Assembly (NCBI GenBank): GCA_021153285.1
Contig: JAGKTT010000010.1
Span: 1 to 64,000, forward strand
DNA from: Bacteroidia bacterium
GTDB lineage: Bacteria > Bacteroidota > Bacteroidia > Bacteroidales > UBA932
Reading direction: 5' to 3'
DNA length: 64,000 nucleotides
Both the position numbers and the translations under genes were made by a program. Positions 9,235 through 17,631 of the stretch are shown here, piece by piece. The first letter of the stretch is position 1; every line of letters starts with the position of its first letter. The notes under the pieces were generated by a model. The model was not told where the DNA came from, searched no databases, and saw only the letters and a program-made list of their open reading frames with translations.

Positions 9235-9489
9235 ATGGAGATACTGATCGCATCTGTAATACTCATAGCTCTTTGCGTCTTCGGTCTTTGCTTCAACATC
9301 ATCTTCAGGAAGGACGGAAAGTTTCCTGAGACAGAAATCGAGAACAACAAGGAGATGCGCAAGAGAGGCATCAAGTGTGCCAAGGAGGAAGAAATAAAAC
9401 TTTGGGGCAAGAAAGACGAGAACGGCAACCCGGTCGCCTGCGACGAAGGCGGCTGTGGAAGCTGTGGCTCGCGGAATACTTGTCATTAG
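9235..9489 (+). CDS. Small membrane-anchored cysteine-rich protein, unknown function
   Basis: An 84-residue protein with one N-terminal membrane helix (about 3-24), a charged middle (residues 25-60), and a cysteine-rich tail with Cys at 48, 69, 74, 77 and 83 (CDEGGCGSCGSRNTCH). The tail resembles a metal site, but no known motif is matched. Similar small proteins annotated only as membrane or secreted protein occur in Bacteroidales, as I recall. It sits 18 bp after prs and 69 bp before der. Function is not known. Confidence 0.75.
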   Translation: MEILIASVILIALCVFGLCFNIIFRKDGKFPETEIENNKEMRKRGIKCAKEEEIKLWGKKDENGNPVACDEGGCGSCGSRNTCH

Positions 9490-9558
9490 AAACGTTCCCG
9501 GATAGGGATTAGCAATTATCGCCGAGAGGCGGGATTTTAACAATTAAACCGATTCATT

Positions 9559-10866
9559 ATGAGCTTATTAGCAATCGTCGGACGTCCTAACGTAGGAAAG
9601 TCCACACTTTTTAACCGCCTAGTCGGAATGAGGCAGGCAATCGTTGATGAAACAGCCGGAGTGACCAGAGACAGGCACTACGGAAGATGCGAATGGTGCG
9701 GAACAGAGTTTTCTGTAGTCGACACCGGCGGATACACATCGAACTCTGACGACATCTTCGAAGAGGAAATCCGCAAGCAGGTGGTTCTTGCCATTGAAGA
9801 AGCACACGTAGTGCTTTTTATGGTAGAGGCCGGCACAGGCATCACAGACTACGATGAGGAGATTGCAGACATTCTGCGCAGATGCGGAAAACCTGTAATT
9901 CTCGCTGTAAACAAGATCGACTCAGGAGAGAAGATGTATGATGCGTTCCAGTTCTATTCACTCGGACTTGGAGAGGTCTACAGTATCTCGGCAGCTAACG
10001 GAGGTGGCACAGGAGATCTGCTTGACGCCATCGTAAAGGTTCTTCCTGAAGAAGATCCCGATACTGACGAACATCCTGAACTGCCGCATTTCACCATAGT
10101 CGGAAAACCGAATGTCGGAAAGTCATCCCTCACCAACGCCCTTCTGGGCAAGGAAAGGAATATCGTGACACCGATCGCCGGAACGACAAGAGATTCTATC
10201 GCTACACTTTATAATAAATTCGGTCACGAGTTTATGCTCGTCGACACAGCCGGTATGCGAAAGAAGGCAAAGGTTCACGAAGATCTTGAGTTCTACTCGG
10301 TTATGAGATCCATCAGAGCCATCGAGCACTCTGACGTATGTATCCTTATGGTAGATGCACAGACAGGAATCGAGTCACAGGATATGGCTATCTTCAACCT
10401 CATCCAGCGTAACAAGAAGGGATGCGTAGTGGTGGTCAACAAGTGGGATACCATCGAGAAGGACAGCAACACGATGAAGGAATATACCCTTGCTATCAAG
10501 GAGCGTCTCGCTCCGTTCACTGACCTTCCGATCATCTTCACCTCAGTAATCAACAAACAGAGGATTATGGATGTACTGGATGCTGCGGCGCACGTATACG
10601 AGAATTACTCGCGCAAGATATCCACATCGAAGCTCAACGAGGAGATGCTTCCTGAGATCGAGAACTATCCTCCACCAGCCTGGAAGGGAAAGTACATCAA
10701 GATCAAATATATCACACAGCTTCCTACAAGATCTCCTTCGTTCGCGTTCTTCTGCAATCTTCCGCAGTATATCCGCGAGCCTTACAGAAGATTCCTCGAG
10801 AACAAGCTCCGCACCAAGTTCGACTTCCTGGGATGTCCGGTGCAGATCTTCCTCAGACAGAAATAA
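9559..10866 (+). CDS. der: Ribosome biogenesis GTPase Der (EngA)
   Basis: A 435-residue double GTPase required for 50S maturation. Domain 1 has P-loop GRPNVGKST (8-16), DTGGY (55-59) and NKID (118-121). Domain 2 has GKPNVGKSS (182-190), DTAGM (229-233) and NKWD. A C-terminal KH-like domain follows (about 350-435). The gene ends just before a strong bidirectional terminator. Confidence 0.97.
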   Translation: MSLLAIVGRPNVGKSTLFNRLVGMRQAIVDETAGVTRDRHYGRCEWCGTEFSVVDTGGYTSNSDDIFEEEIRKQVVLAIEEAHVVLFMVEAGTGITDYDEEIADILRRCGKPVILAVNKIDSGEKMYDAFQFYSLGLGEVYSISAANGGGTGDLLDAIVKVLPEEDPDTDEHPELPHFTIVGKPNVGKSSLTNALLGKERNIVTPIAGTTRDSIATLYNKFGHEFMLVDTAGMRKKAKVHEDLEFYSVMRSIRAIEHSDVCILMVDAQTGIESQDMAIFNLIQRNKKGCVVVVNKWDTIEKDSNTMKEYTLAIKERLAPFTDLPIIFTSVINKQRIMDVLDAAAHVYENYSRKISTSKLNEEMLPEIENYPPPAWKGKYIKIKYITQLPTRSPSFAFFCNLPQYIREPYRRFLENKLRTKFDFLGCPVQIFLRQK

Positions 10867-10870
10867 GAAG

Positions 10871-10896
10871 AAAAGCGAGCCTGAGTGCTCGCTTTT
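10871..10896. terminator. Bidirectional terminator between der and DUF4783 gene
   Basis: A perfect 10-bp stem (AAAAGCGAGC with GCTCGCTTTT) and a 6-base loop, ending in a T run on the plus strand and in T-rich sequence on the minus strand. It separates two convergent genes and abuts the stop codon of the minus-strand gene. Confidence 0.85.
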
Positions 10897-11304
10897 TTAA
10901 TCTACACGTTCTATCTTCAAATGCTGGATCTTGTAAGATGATTCATTGTATCCGACAAAAATTGTGACTATGAACCTCTCTCCACCGGCATTCAAGGTGC
11001 CCAAGGCGTATTTCATATTGGAACGTCCGGCCTTATGTGTAATTTCGAAGGAACGTGGAGTATATGAACGGAAAAAGGACTTCATTATCTGACGGGCCTG
11101 ATTGCGGCTTGAGTCGTTGGAATCCGAAAATATCGTCACCTCGAGATTGTCGGAAAACCAGGCCGAAAGCTTTTCCGCATCACCTTGAGCAAGATATTTT
11201 GAAATAGGATTGAATACATCATACCCGCTTTCCTGAGCAGAAGCATCTGCACCGAAAAAGCACAATAACGCAGAAATCAGCGTACCGATCATATATCTTT
11301 TCAT
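10897..11304 (-). CDS. DUF4783 secreted protein
   Basis: A 135-residue exported protein. The start at ATG 11304 gives a signal peptide MKRYMIGTLISALLCFFGADASA, cleaved before about QESG; an upstream TTG at 11310 is less likely. The mature part (GDAEKLSAWFSDNLEVTIF, QARQIMKSFFRSYTPRSFEITHK, GNMKYALG-like and GGERFIVTIFV) matches what I know of the DUF4783 family, an NTF2-like fold in Bacteroidetes. No function is established. It has its own promoter (TATCTTTG at 11337-11330). Confidence 0.85.
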   Translation of the reverse strand: MKRYMIGTLISALLCFFGADASAQESGYDVFNPISKYLAQGDAEKLSAWFSDNLEVTIFSDSNDSSRNQARQIMKSFFRSYTPRSFEITHKAGRSNMKYALGTLNAGGERFIVTIFVGYNESSYKIQHLKIERVD

Positions 11305-11329
11305 CCGCAATACCTTGAAATTGACCGTG

Positions 11330-11359
11330 CAAAGATACTACAAAATCAATGCCCTGCAA
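11330..11359 (-). promoter_or_regulatory. Promoter of DUF4783 gene
   Basis: On the minus strand, TTG at 11359-11357 is followed after 19 bp by the -7 box TATCTTTG (11337-11330), 25 bp before the start codon. Confidence 0.6.
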
Positions 11360-11406
11360 GTTTTTAGCTAATTTATCTATTGGTCGGATTTTTGCATAGA
11401 AATTCC

Positions 11407-11414
11407 TAACTTTG
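11407..11414 (+). promoter_or_regulatory. -7 box of rlmH
   Basis: TAACTTTG matches TAnnTTTG and lies 20 bp before the rlmH ATG; a TTGG lies 23 bp upstream of it. Confidence 0.55.
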
Positions 11415-11434
11415 CCAGATATAGCTGAGTGCCT

Positions 11435-11908
11435 ATGAAAATCACACTTCTGACCGTCGGAAAGACAGACAAAGACTGGGTAAGACAAGGACTGGACATA
11501 TATGTGTCCCGTCTTAAACATTATATACTGTTCGGTATAGTGGAAATCCCTGAACTTAAAAATGTGTCGGCTCTGAGCAAAGAGCAGATAAAGAACAAGG
11601 AAGGAGAACTGATACTCAAGAACATACGCCAGACTGACGATGTAATATTATTGGACGAAAGAGGAAAGGAGTACACATCTGTGGAACTGGCTAAGATCAT
11701 TCAGGACAAGATTTCATACGCAGGCAAGGATATCGTATTCGTAATCGGAGGAGCATACGGATTCTCAGATGCAGTATATCAGAGATCCAATTCCAAGCTC
11801 TCCCTGTCCAAAATGACATTCTCCCACCAGATGGTAAGAGCGATCTTCGCAGAACAGATATATCGGGCTTTTACCATAATGCGAGGCGAGCCTTACCACC
11901 ACGAATAA
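11435..11908 (+). CDS. rlmH: 23S rRNA pseudouridine-1915 N3-methyltransferase
   Basis: A 157-residue SPOUT methyltransferase that modifies pseudouridine 1915 of 23S rRNA using SAM. The SAM-binding knot is visible as VFVIGGAYGFSDAV, and the C-terminus is the typical RAFTIMRGEPYHHE. ATG 11435 is preferred to the GTG two codons upstream. The sensor kinase gene begins 10 bp after the stop, so the two may be cotranscribed. Confidence 0.95.
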   Translation: MKITLLTVGKTDKDWVRQGLDIYVSRLKHYILFGIVEIPELKNVSALSKEQIKNKEGELILKNIRQTDDVILLDERGKEYTSVELAKIIQDKISYAGKDIVFVIGGAYGFSDAVYQRSNSKLSLSKMTFSHQMVRAIFAEQIYRAFTIMRGEPYHHE

Positions 11909-11918
11909 AGATCATCGG

Positions 11919-14900
11919 ATGAACACCAAGGAATGGCTGCATAAGAGACTGCCTTTCACGGCATTGATTCTCGCTCTGATTCTGTTCGTATTGTCTTTGG
12001 CAAACAATAATGCCGTAAGCAATACGGACAAGGTGGCAGTGGAGACGGCATCAAGGATCGAGAAGCGTCTGACCGCACTGGAAGGCCATATCCAGACTGC
12101 TCTGGATACTGACCGGAAGGAACTGATTCTTCCTGAAGGTATGCCGGAAGATATGGTGATATACCGCTACATCAATGATTCACTCCAGTCCTGGAGCAAC
12201 CAGTTCTCGATAATAAACGACAATATATCATCCCTGCTGGTCTTCCAAAGACTTACTGACAGGCGTAGCCAGATAGTCTCCCCTCTGACAGATGTCACAG
12301 ACGAAATTTCCTACCTGAACCTCGGTCCAAAATGGTATCTGGTGAAGTCTGTGAGCGGGGCCGGAGGTCAGAAAGTGATCGCTGGACTGGAGATCAAGAA
12401 TACTCTCATAGACGATGCCAGAAGAAATGAAAACGGAGTAAACCCTCACCTGAAACTTCCGGGAAAATACTCGGTCCTGCCACTTACCCACAGTGGAGGA
12501 TCGGCAGTAGAAATCGACGGCAAGCCTCTTTTCAAGATTCTGTACGACGGTAGTCAGGCTACGCCGTTCTTCGACAATTCTATGCTCAGATGGGTGGCTG
12601 TGATATTGTTCGCTTTCGCTATCGTAATGTTCCTTGCGGGACATCGTACATTGAAAGTCTTTGCAGCCGCAACAATCATCCTCACCCTGCTTTTCCTGAT
12701 GTCATATGTGTGGGGAATCCAGATGAACGGATCGGTAGAGCTTTTTTCTCCGATAATATATGCTGACGGTCCGGTACTATTCTCTCTCGGCTCTCTGCTG
12801 CTGATCAATACATATATAACTATGATGGTCACCTGTCTGTTCCTCATCAGGAACAGAATCACTGCAATGGCCCGCAGCAGCAGAATCCATTACCGAAGGA
12901 ATCTTCTCATATTCGGTGTATGCGTCATAATACTGTCCATCCTGACAATTTCCTACACACAGCTCACACTCAAGAGTCTGCTGCTGAACTCCAACATATC
13001 CATAGAACTTTATCGTTGGAACACCAACATCCTGTACACTGTCATCGTGTATATGTCATATACGGGACTGCTCTTCTGCATTCTTCTTATGCTGCAATGT
13101 CTCAGACCGGTTGTAAAGGAGTTCATCGGATACAGGTATGATATGCTTTCTACCAGAACTCTGATTCTTTTTGCAGTGATCTGCTCAGCTTATTTCACCA
13201 TCATATCCAGTCAGCTGGGATTCAGAAAGGAAACTGACAGAGTGACCGTATGGGCCAACAGACTTTCTGTAGACAGGGACCTCAGCCTGGAGATACAGCT
13301 CAGATCTGTAGAAGAAAGCATCGCTTACGACCAGCTCATATCAGCCCTCTCATATCTTGAAAGCACCGAGGGAATGATCCAGAACAGGATAAGTGAATAT
13401 TATCTTCATCGTGCCAGACAATCATACAACCTTCAGGTACGCATCGTCAGGGACAATGACATTGCCGGACTGAGCTATTTCAACAGCCTGCTCAGAACCG
13501 GCACTCCGATCGCATACGGTTCCAGATTCATTTTCCTTACCGACTCTAACGGACGTAACAGCTATGCGGGTCTGTTCCGTTTCTATACCCCTGACAAGGG
13601 AGTTTCCAGAATAATACTCAGCATAGAATCGAATTCTAACCGTGAAGACCGTGGATACGAAAGTATTCTGGGAAGATTCTCGAAACCTGGAGACATAAAC
13701 ATACCATCCTACTATTCTTACGCCAAGTACAAGGACAGTCGCCTTATGTCTTATAAAGGCAATTTTCCTTATCCTACCCATTACGACCATAATGAGAAAG
13801 GCTATCTCACTGACAGAAACAGGGAAGTCGCAAGAAGTCAAGGATATGTACACTTTATGAACCTGGTGAACGAAGATGAATTCATCATCATATCCAGGCC
13901 GCAGAGAGGAGGATTGGTATATTTCATATCCTTCTCATACCTCTGTCTCGCACTCAGCGGCATTCTGAGCATATTCGCAAGCTCGCGCAACAAGAAAAAA
14001 GTATTCAAGAGCAATTATTTCAGGAAAAGGATCAACACGATACTTCTCATATCATCCATCCTCATCCTTATAAGTATGACTGCCATAAGCATTCTCTTCG
14101 TATATAAGAGAAACGAAGAGAATATGCACAATCTTATGACCTCCCGCATCACGACAATACAGGCATTCGTGGAAAGGCAGGCAAGGACAGCCAAATCGTG
14201 GCAGGACCTCAACACTCCTGAATTCACAGCTCAGCTGGAAAATATAGGCAATACGACAAAGTCCGACATAACCATATACACACCGGGAGGAAAAGTATTC
14301 AAATCCACTACTCCTGAAGTATTCGAAAGGATGATTATGGGCAGCAGACTGGATGAAGAGGCATATCGCAATATCCGGGACCTGCACCAGAGATTCTTCA
14401 TCCATAGGGAAACAGTTACCGACTACAGCTATTGGGCCCTGTACGCACCAGTATTCAACGATAACGGCCAGATGATAGCCATCATCAGCGTGCCATACAC
14501 CGACAGTGATTTCGACTTCCGCAGGGAGGCATTCTTCCACGGAGCATTGATCTTCAACATCTTCCTGCTTCTGCTGATCGGTTCCCTCCTATTCAGTACA
14601 AGGGAAGTAAGCGCTCTCTTCTCCCCATTGATAGAGATGGGTAAGAAAATGAATGCGGCCGACATCAATAATCTTCAATACATCATCTACAAGCGTGAGG
14701 ATGAAATATCTTCTCTCGTAGATGCATACAACCGAATGGTAAAGGACCTGTCAGAATCGACAGTAAAGCTTGCACAGGCAGAACGAGACAATGCCTGGAG
14801 CCAGATGGCCCGTCAGGTGGCACACGAAATCAAGAATCCTCTCACACCTATAAAGCTTCAGATACAGAGACTGATAAGGCTCAAGGAAAAGAACAATCCT

Positions 14901-15482
14901 GCCTGGGAGGAGCGTTTCGACGAAGTTTCTGCAGTGGTCCTGGAGCATATTGACATTCTTACCGAGACTGCCAATGAATTCTCCACATTCGCAAAGCTGT
15001 ACAGCGAGGACCCTGTGCTGATCGACCTGGACAAGACTCTTAAGGACCAGCTTCTGATATTTGACAACAGAGAGAATATCCGTATAGAATACATCGGTCT
15101 TGAAGAAGCATTCGTTATGGCTCCTAAACCTCAGCTCATACGTGTATTTGTAAATCTTATCACCAATGCCATCCAGGCGGTGGAAATCCAGCAGAAGGAA
15201 GGAGCTGTTCAGGCTGAAGGAAGAGTATTCATAGGCCTTCGTAACAGTACACGTGAAGGATATTATGACATTACGTTCGAAGACAACGGCCCAGGAGTAA
15301 GCGAGGAAAACCTCGGTAAGCTCTTCACTCCGAACTTTACGACAAAGAGTTCTGGTACCGGTCTGGGTCTTGCCATCTGTCGCAACATCATACAAAAATG
15401 CGAGGGCGAGATCCGTTATCAGAGATCATTCGCCCTCGGTGGTGCTGCATTTATCGTAACAATTCCCAAGCACAAGGCTTAG
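11919..15482 (+). CDS. Giant NtrY-like membrane sensor histidine kinase
   Basis: An 1187-residue inner-membrane histidine kinase. A first membrane helix (about 13-29) is followed by a periplasmic stretch, several helices around 222-420, a second large sensing segment, further helices, a HAMP-like linker and the kinase core. The phospho-acceptor is H969 in ARQVAHEIKNPLTPIKLQ, the N box is FVNLITNAIQAV, and the G boxes are DNGPGV and GTGLGLAI. The HEIKNPL context is typical of NtrY/NtrB-class kinases. The NtrC-like regulator gene lies tail-to-tail with a 4-bp overlap and is the likely partner. The signal sensed is unknown. Confidence 0.88.
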   Translation: MNTKEWLHKRLPFTALILALILFVLSLANNNAVSNTDKVAVETASRIEKRLTALEGHIQTALDTDRKELILPEGMPEDMVIYRYINDSLQSWSNQFSIINDNISSLLVFQRLTDRRSQIVSPLTDVTDEISYLNLGPKWYLVKSVSGAGGQKVIAGLEIKNTLIDDARRNENGVNPHLKLPGKYSVLPLTHSGGSAVEIDGKPLFKILYDGSQATPFFDNSMLRWVAVILFAFAIVMFLAGHRTLKVFAAATIILTLLFLMSYVWGIQMNGSVELFSPIIYADGPVLFSLGSLLLINTYITMMVTCLFLIRNRITAMARSSRIHYRRNLLIFGVCVIILSILTISYTQLTLKSLLLNSNISIELYRWNTNILYTVIVYMSYTGLLFCILLMLQCLRPVVKEFIGYRYDMLSTRTLILFAVICSAYFTIISSQLGFRKETDRVTVWANRLSVDRDLSLEIQLRSVEESIAYDQLISALSYLESTEGMIQNRISEYYLHRARQSYNLQVRIVRDNDIAGLSYFNSLLRTGTPIAYGSRFIFLTDSNGRNSYAGLFRFYTPDKGVSRIILSIESNSNREDRGYESILGRFSKPGDINIPSYYSYAKYKDSRLMSYKGNFPYPTHYDHNEKGYLTDRNREVARSQGYVHFMNLVNEDEFIIISRPQRGGLVYFISFSYLCLALSGILSIFASSRNKKKVFKSNYFRKRINTILLISSILILISMTAISILFVYKRNEENMHNLMTSRITTIQAFVERQARTAKSWQDLNTPEFTAQLENIGNTTKSDITIYTPGGKVFKSTTPEVFERMIMGSRLDEEAYRNIRDLHQRFFIHRETVTDYSYWALYAPVFNDNGQMIAIISVPYTDSDFDFRREAFFHGALIFNIFLLLLIGSLLFSTREVSALFSPLIEMGKKMNAADINNLQYIIYKREDEISSLVDAYNRMVKDLSESTVKLAQAERDNAWSQMARQVAHEIKNPLTPIKLQIQRLIRLKEKNNPAWEERFDEVSAVVLEHIDILTETANEFSTFAKLYSEDPVLIDLDKTLKDQLLIFDNRENIRIEYIGLEEAFVMAPKPQLIRVFVNLITNAIQAVEIQQKEGAVQAEGRVFIGLRNSTREGYYDITFEDNGPGVSEENLGKLFTPNFTTKSSGTGLGLAICRNIIQKCEGEIRYQRSFALGGAAFIVTIPKHKA

Positions 15483-16627
15483 AGAACATAAGCTTTTACA
15501 TCAGAGGCTGTTATTCTGTCACCAGAAAGAATAAGAAGCCTTTCCACGACATTTCTCAGCTCGCGTATATTTCCTGTCCAGGTCTTGTCCACAAGCATCT
15601 GAAGAGCATCGTCATCGATTTTTCGAGGAGCCATTCCTGTCTCTGAGCAGATCTGTCCGGTGAAATAATCCACAAGCAGAGGAATATCTGATTTACGGTC
15701 ATCAAGTGAAGGCATATTTATGACAATCACACTGAGACGATGATAAAGGTCCTCCCTGAAATTGCCCTTTTCAATCTCTGCCTTGAGATTCTTGTTGGTA
15801 GCGGCAAGCACTCTGACATCCACTGTGATATCCTTATCACTTCCCACTCGTGAGAGTTTCTTTTCCTGGAGCACTCTGAGTACCTTTGCCTGAGCGGCAA
15901 GTGACATATCCCCGATTTCATCCAGAAACAGGGTTCCTCCGTCTGCCTGTTCGAATTTTCCCTTATGCTGCTTGATCGCAGAAGTAAAGGCTCCTTTCTC
16001 GTGACCAAACAACTCACTTTCAATAAGTTCCGAAGGAATGGCCGCACAATTCACCTCTATATACGGGGCTGCAGAGCGTGAGCTCTTCTGATGAAGATTT
16101 CTTGCCACAAGTTCCTTTCCTGTACCGTTCGAGCCCACTATAAGCACTCTGGCATCTGTAGGAGCCACCTTTTCAATCATATCCTTGACCTGAAGCAGCG
16201 CAGGCGATTCTCCTATCATTTCCTGACCATAAACCTTCTTTTTGAGAATCTTGGTTTCCTTCACAAGAGACACCTTTTCCGTAGCGTTCTTTATCGTAAT
16301 GAGTATACGGTTCAGATCCAACGGTTTAGGGATGAAATCAAAAGCGCCTTTCTTTATGCACTCCACAGCCACATTGATATCACCGTGACCGGAAATCATC
16401 ACTACGGCAGCATCTACCCCCATCTGATGAAGCTTTTCAAGTACCTCCAGACCATCCATCTCCGGCATCTTTATGTCGCAGAATATCACGCTGTACTTTT
16501 CCTTGTCTGCCATTGCGCATCCCTGTGCGCCGTTTTCCGCGAGATCCACGTCATAACCTTCATCCACCAGGATTTCTTTCAGAGAATTACGGATAGATCT
16601 TTCGTCGTCAATAATCAAGATTTTCAT
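15479..16627 (-). CDS. NtrC-type response regulator, no HTH domain, GAFTSA loop
   Basis: A 382-residue response regulator. The receiver domain (1-115) has phospho-acceptor D51 and K101. A central sigma-54-type AAA+ domain follows (about 137-375), with Walker A VGSNGTGKE (164-172), Walker B GGTLFLDEIGD and the arginine-finger region. The sigma-54 contact loop reads GAFTSA (212-217) instead of GAFTGA. The protein ends with TASDVKAYVL straight after the AAA+ lid, so there is no C-terminal Fis-type DNA-binding domain. Likely partner of the convergent NtrY-like kinase. It may act without specific DNA binding or through another protein. Confidence 0.88.
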   Translation of the reverse strand: MKILIIDDERSIRNSLKEILVDEGYDVDLAENGAQGCAMADKEKYSVIFCDIKMPEMDGLEVLEKLHQMGVDAAVVMISGHGDINVAVECIKKGAFDFIPKPLDLNRILITIKNATEKVSLVKETKILKKKVYGQEMIGESPALLQVKDMIEKVAPTDARVLIVGSNGTGKELVARNLHQKSSRSAAPYIEVNCAAIPSELIESELFGHEKGAFTSAIKQHKGKFEQADGGTLFLDEIGDMSLAAQAKVLRVLQEKKLSRVGSDKDITVDVRVLAATNKNLKAEIEKGNFREDLYHRLSVIVINMPSLDDRKSDIPLLVDYFTGQICSETGMAPRKIDDDALQMLVDKTWTGNIRELRNVVERLLILSGDRITASDVKAYVL

Positions 16628-16628
16628 A

Positions 16629-16700
16629 TTTTGTACGTTTTACCTTTATTCAATATTTATAATTTGACAGTTCTTTTTTCTGCGACTGGGCAGAAATATG
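16629..16700. repeat. 72-bp direct repeat, copy 1
   Basis: Begins TTTTGTACGTTTTACC and ends GGGCAGAAATATG. It is the same as 16793-16864 except for one base (CAATATTT here, CAACATTT there). It lies 1 bp upstream of the regulator start codon, so it forms that gene's leader. It contains a small hairpin TTTCTGC-gactgg-GCAGAAA. Confidence 0.9.
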
Positions 16701-16731
16701 AAAATATATCTACGCTACCCTCCTCCTAAAT

Positions 16732-16750
16732 CCTCCTCCCCGGGAGGAGG
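16732..16750. repeat. GC-rich palindrome between the 72-bp repeats
   Basis: CCTCCTCC and GGAGGAGG form an 8-bp stem around CCG. It resembles the core of a REP-like intergenic element. The whole 16628-16939 stretch has no gene; it holds this palindrome, two 72-bp repeats, a partial third copy (16774-16792) and the cmk promoter. Confidence 0.6.
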
Positions 16751-16792
16751 ACTTGCTATCGCTTCGCTCAAAATTTGTACGTCTTATCTTAA

Positions 16793-16864
16793 TTTTGTAC
16801 GTTTTACCTTTATTCAACATTTATAATTTGACAGTTCTTTTTTCTGCGACTGGGCAGAAATATG
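16793..16864. repeat. 72-bp direct repeat, copy 2
   Basis: Second copy, 71 of 72 bases identical to 16629-16700, offset by 164 bp. It ends just upstream of the cmk promoter. Confidence 0.9.
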
Positions 16865-16888
16865 CGAATGTTTACAAATATCGTCATT

Positions 16889-16920
16889 TTTGGGAGTTTA
16901 CACAATATTTTATATTTTTG
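16889..16920 (+). promoter_or_regulatory. Promoter of cmk-ispH
   Basis: TTTG at 16889-16892, 20 bp spacer, TATTTTTG at 16913-16920, then 19 bp to the cmk ATG. This is a full Bacteroidetes sigma-A promoter. Confidence 0.75.
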
Positions 16921-16939
16921 CTTGATTTTAAAGATTACT

Positions 16940-17620
16940 ATGCAAATTCCAGATATCATAATAGCCATCGACGGCTATTCTTCAACCGGCAAAAGCTCCT
17001 TTGCAAAAATCGTAGCAAACGAGTTTTCTTTCACATATCTTGATTCCGGAGCCCTCTACAGAGCGGTTACGTTCTTCGCTATGGAGAACGGATTCATCGA
17101 CGAGGAATGCACAATTGATGTGCCAGAACTGGATAAAGCCCTTGCCGGATTAGATGTTCATTTCGGCAAAGGAGGTACATATATCGGAGACAGATGTATT
17201 GAAACAGAAATCAGGTCACTGGCTGTTGCCGGCAAGGTAAGTCCTATTGCCACAGTTCCCGAAGTAAGAAACTTCGTGGACAAGAAGCTCAGAGAGTTCG
17301 GGCAGAAGAGACGCATAGTGATGGATGGACGCGACATCGGTACTACCGTATTTCCGGATGCTGAACTTAAGATCTTTATGACGGCCTCAGCTGAAATCAG
17401 AGCAGAAAGAAGAGCTGCGGAAATGAGGGCAAAGGGAGAAGATGTCAATATCGAAGATGTAAAGCAGAATCTCCTTGAAAGGGACTATATCGATTCGCAC
17501 AGAGAGACATCGCCCCTCAGCAAGGCCGAAGATGCCATCACACTTGACAATTCAGATATGACAATAGAAGACCAGATGGTCTGGCTTAAAGAAATAATGG
17601 CCGAACGTTTCGGCTGCTAA
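16940..17620 (+). CDS. cmk: Cytidylate kinase
   Basis: A 226-residue kinase that phosphorylates CMP and dCMP. The P-loop is DGYSSTGKSS (11-20), followed by YLDSGALYRAVTFF and the GRDIGTTVFPDAELKIFMTAS motif. ATG 16940 is chosen because the conserved IIIAIDG begins there and it follows the promoter directly; the longer open frame from 16862 would start upstream of the promoter. ispH follows after 11 bp. Confidence 0.95.
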   Translation: MQIPDIIIAIDGYSSTGKSSFAKIVANEFSFTYLDSGALYRAVTFFAMENGFIDEECTIDVPELDKALAGLDVHFGKGGTYIGDRCIETEIRSLAVAGKVSPIATVPEVRNFVDKKLREFGQKRRIVMDGRDIGTTVFPDAELKIFMTASAEIRAERRAAEMRAKGEDVNIEDVKQNLLERDYIDSHRETSPLSKAEDAITLDNSDMTIEDQMVWLKEIMAERFGC

Positions 17621-17631
17621 ACGATATTGGT

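Noticed and set aside
11429..11434. GTG start two codons upstream for rlmH
   Set aside because: The ATG at 11435 gives the canonical MKITLLTVGK start.
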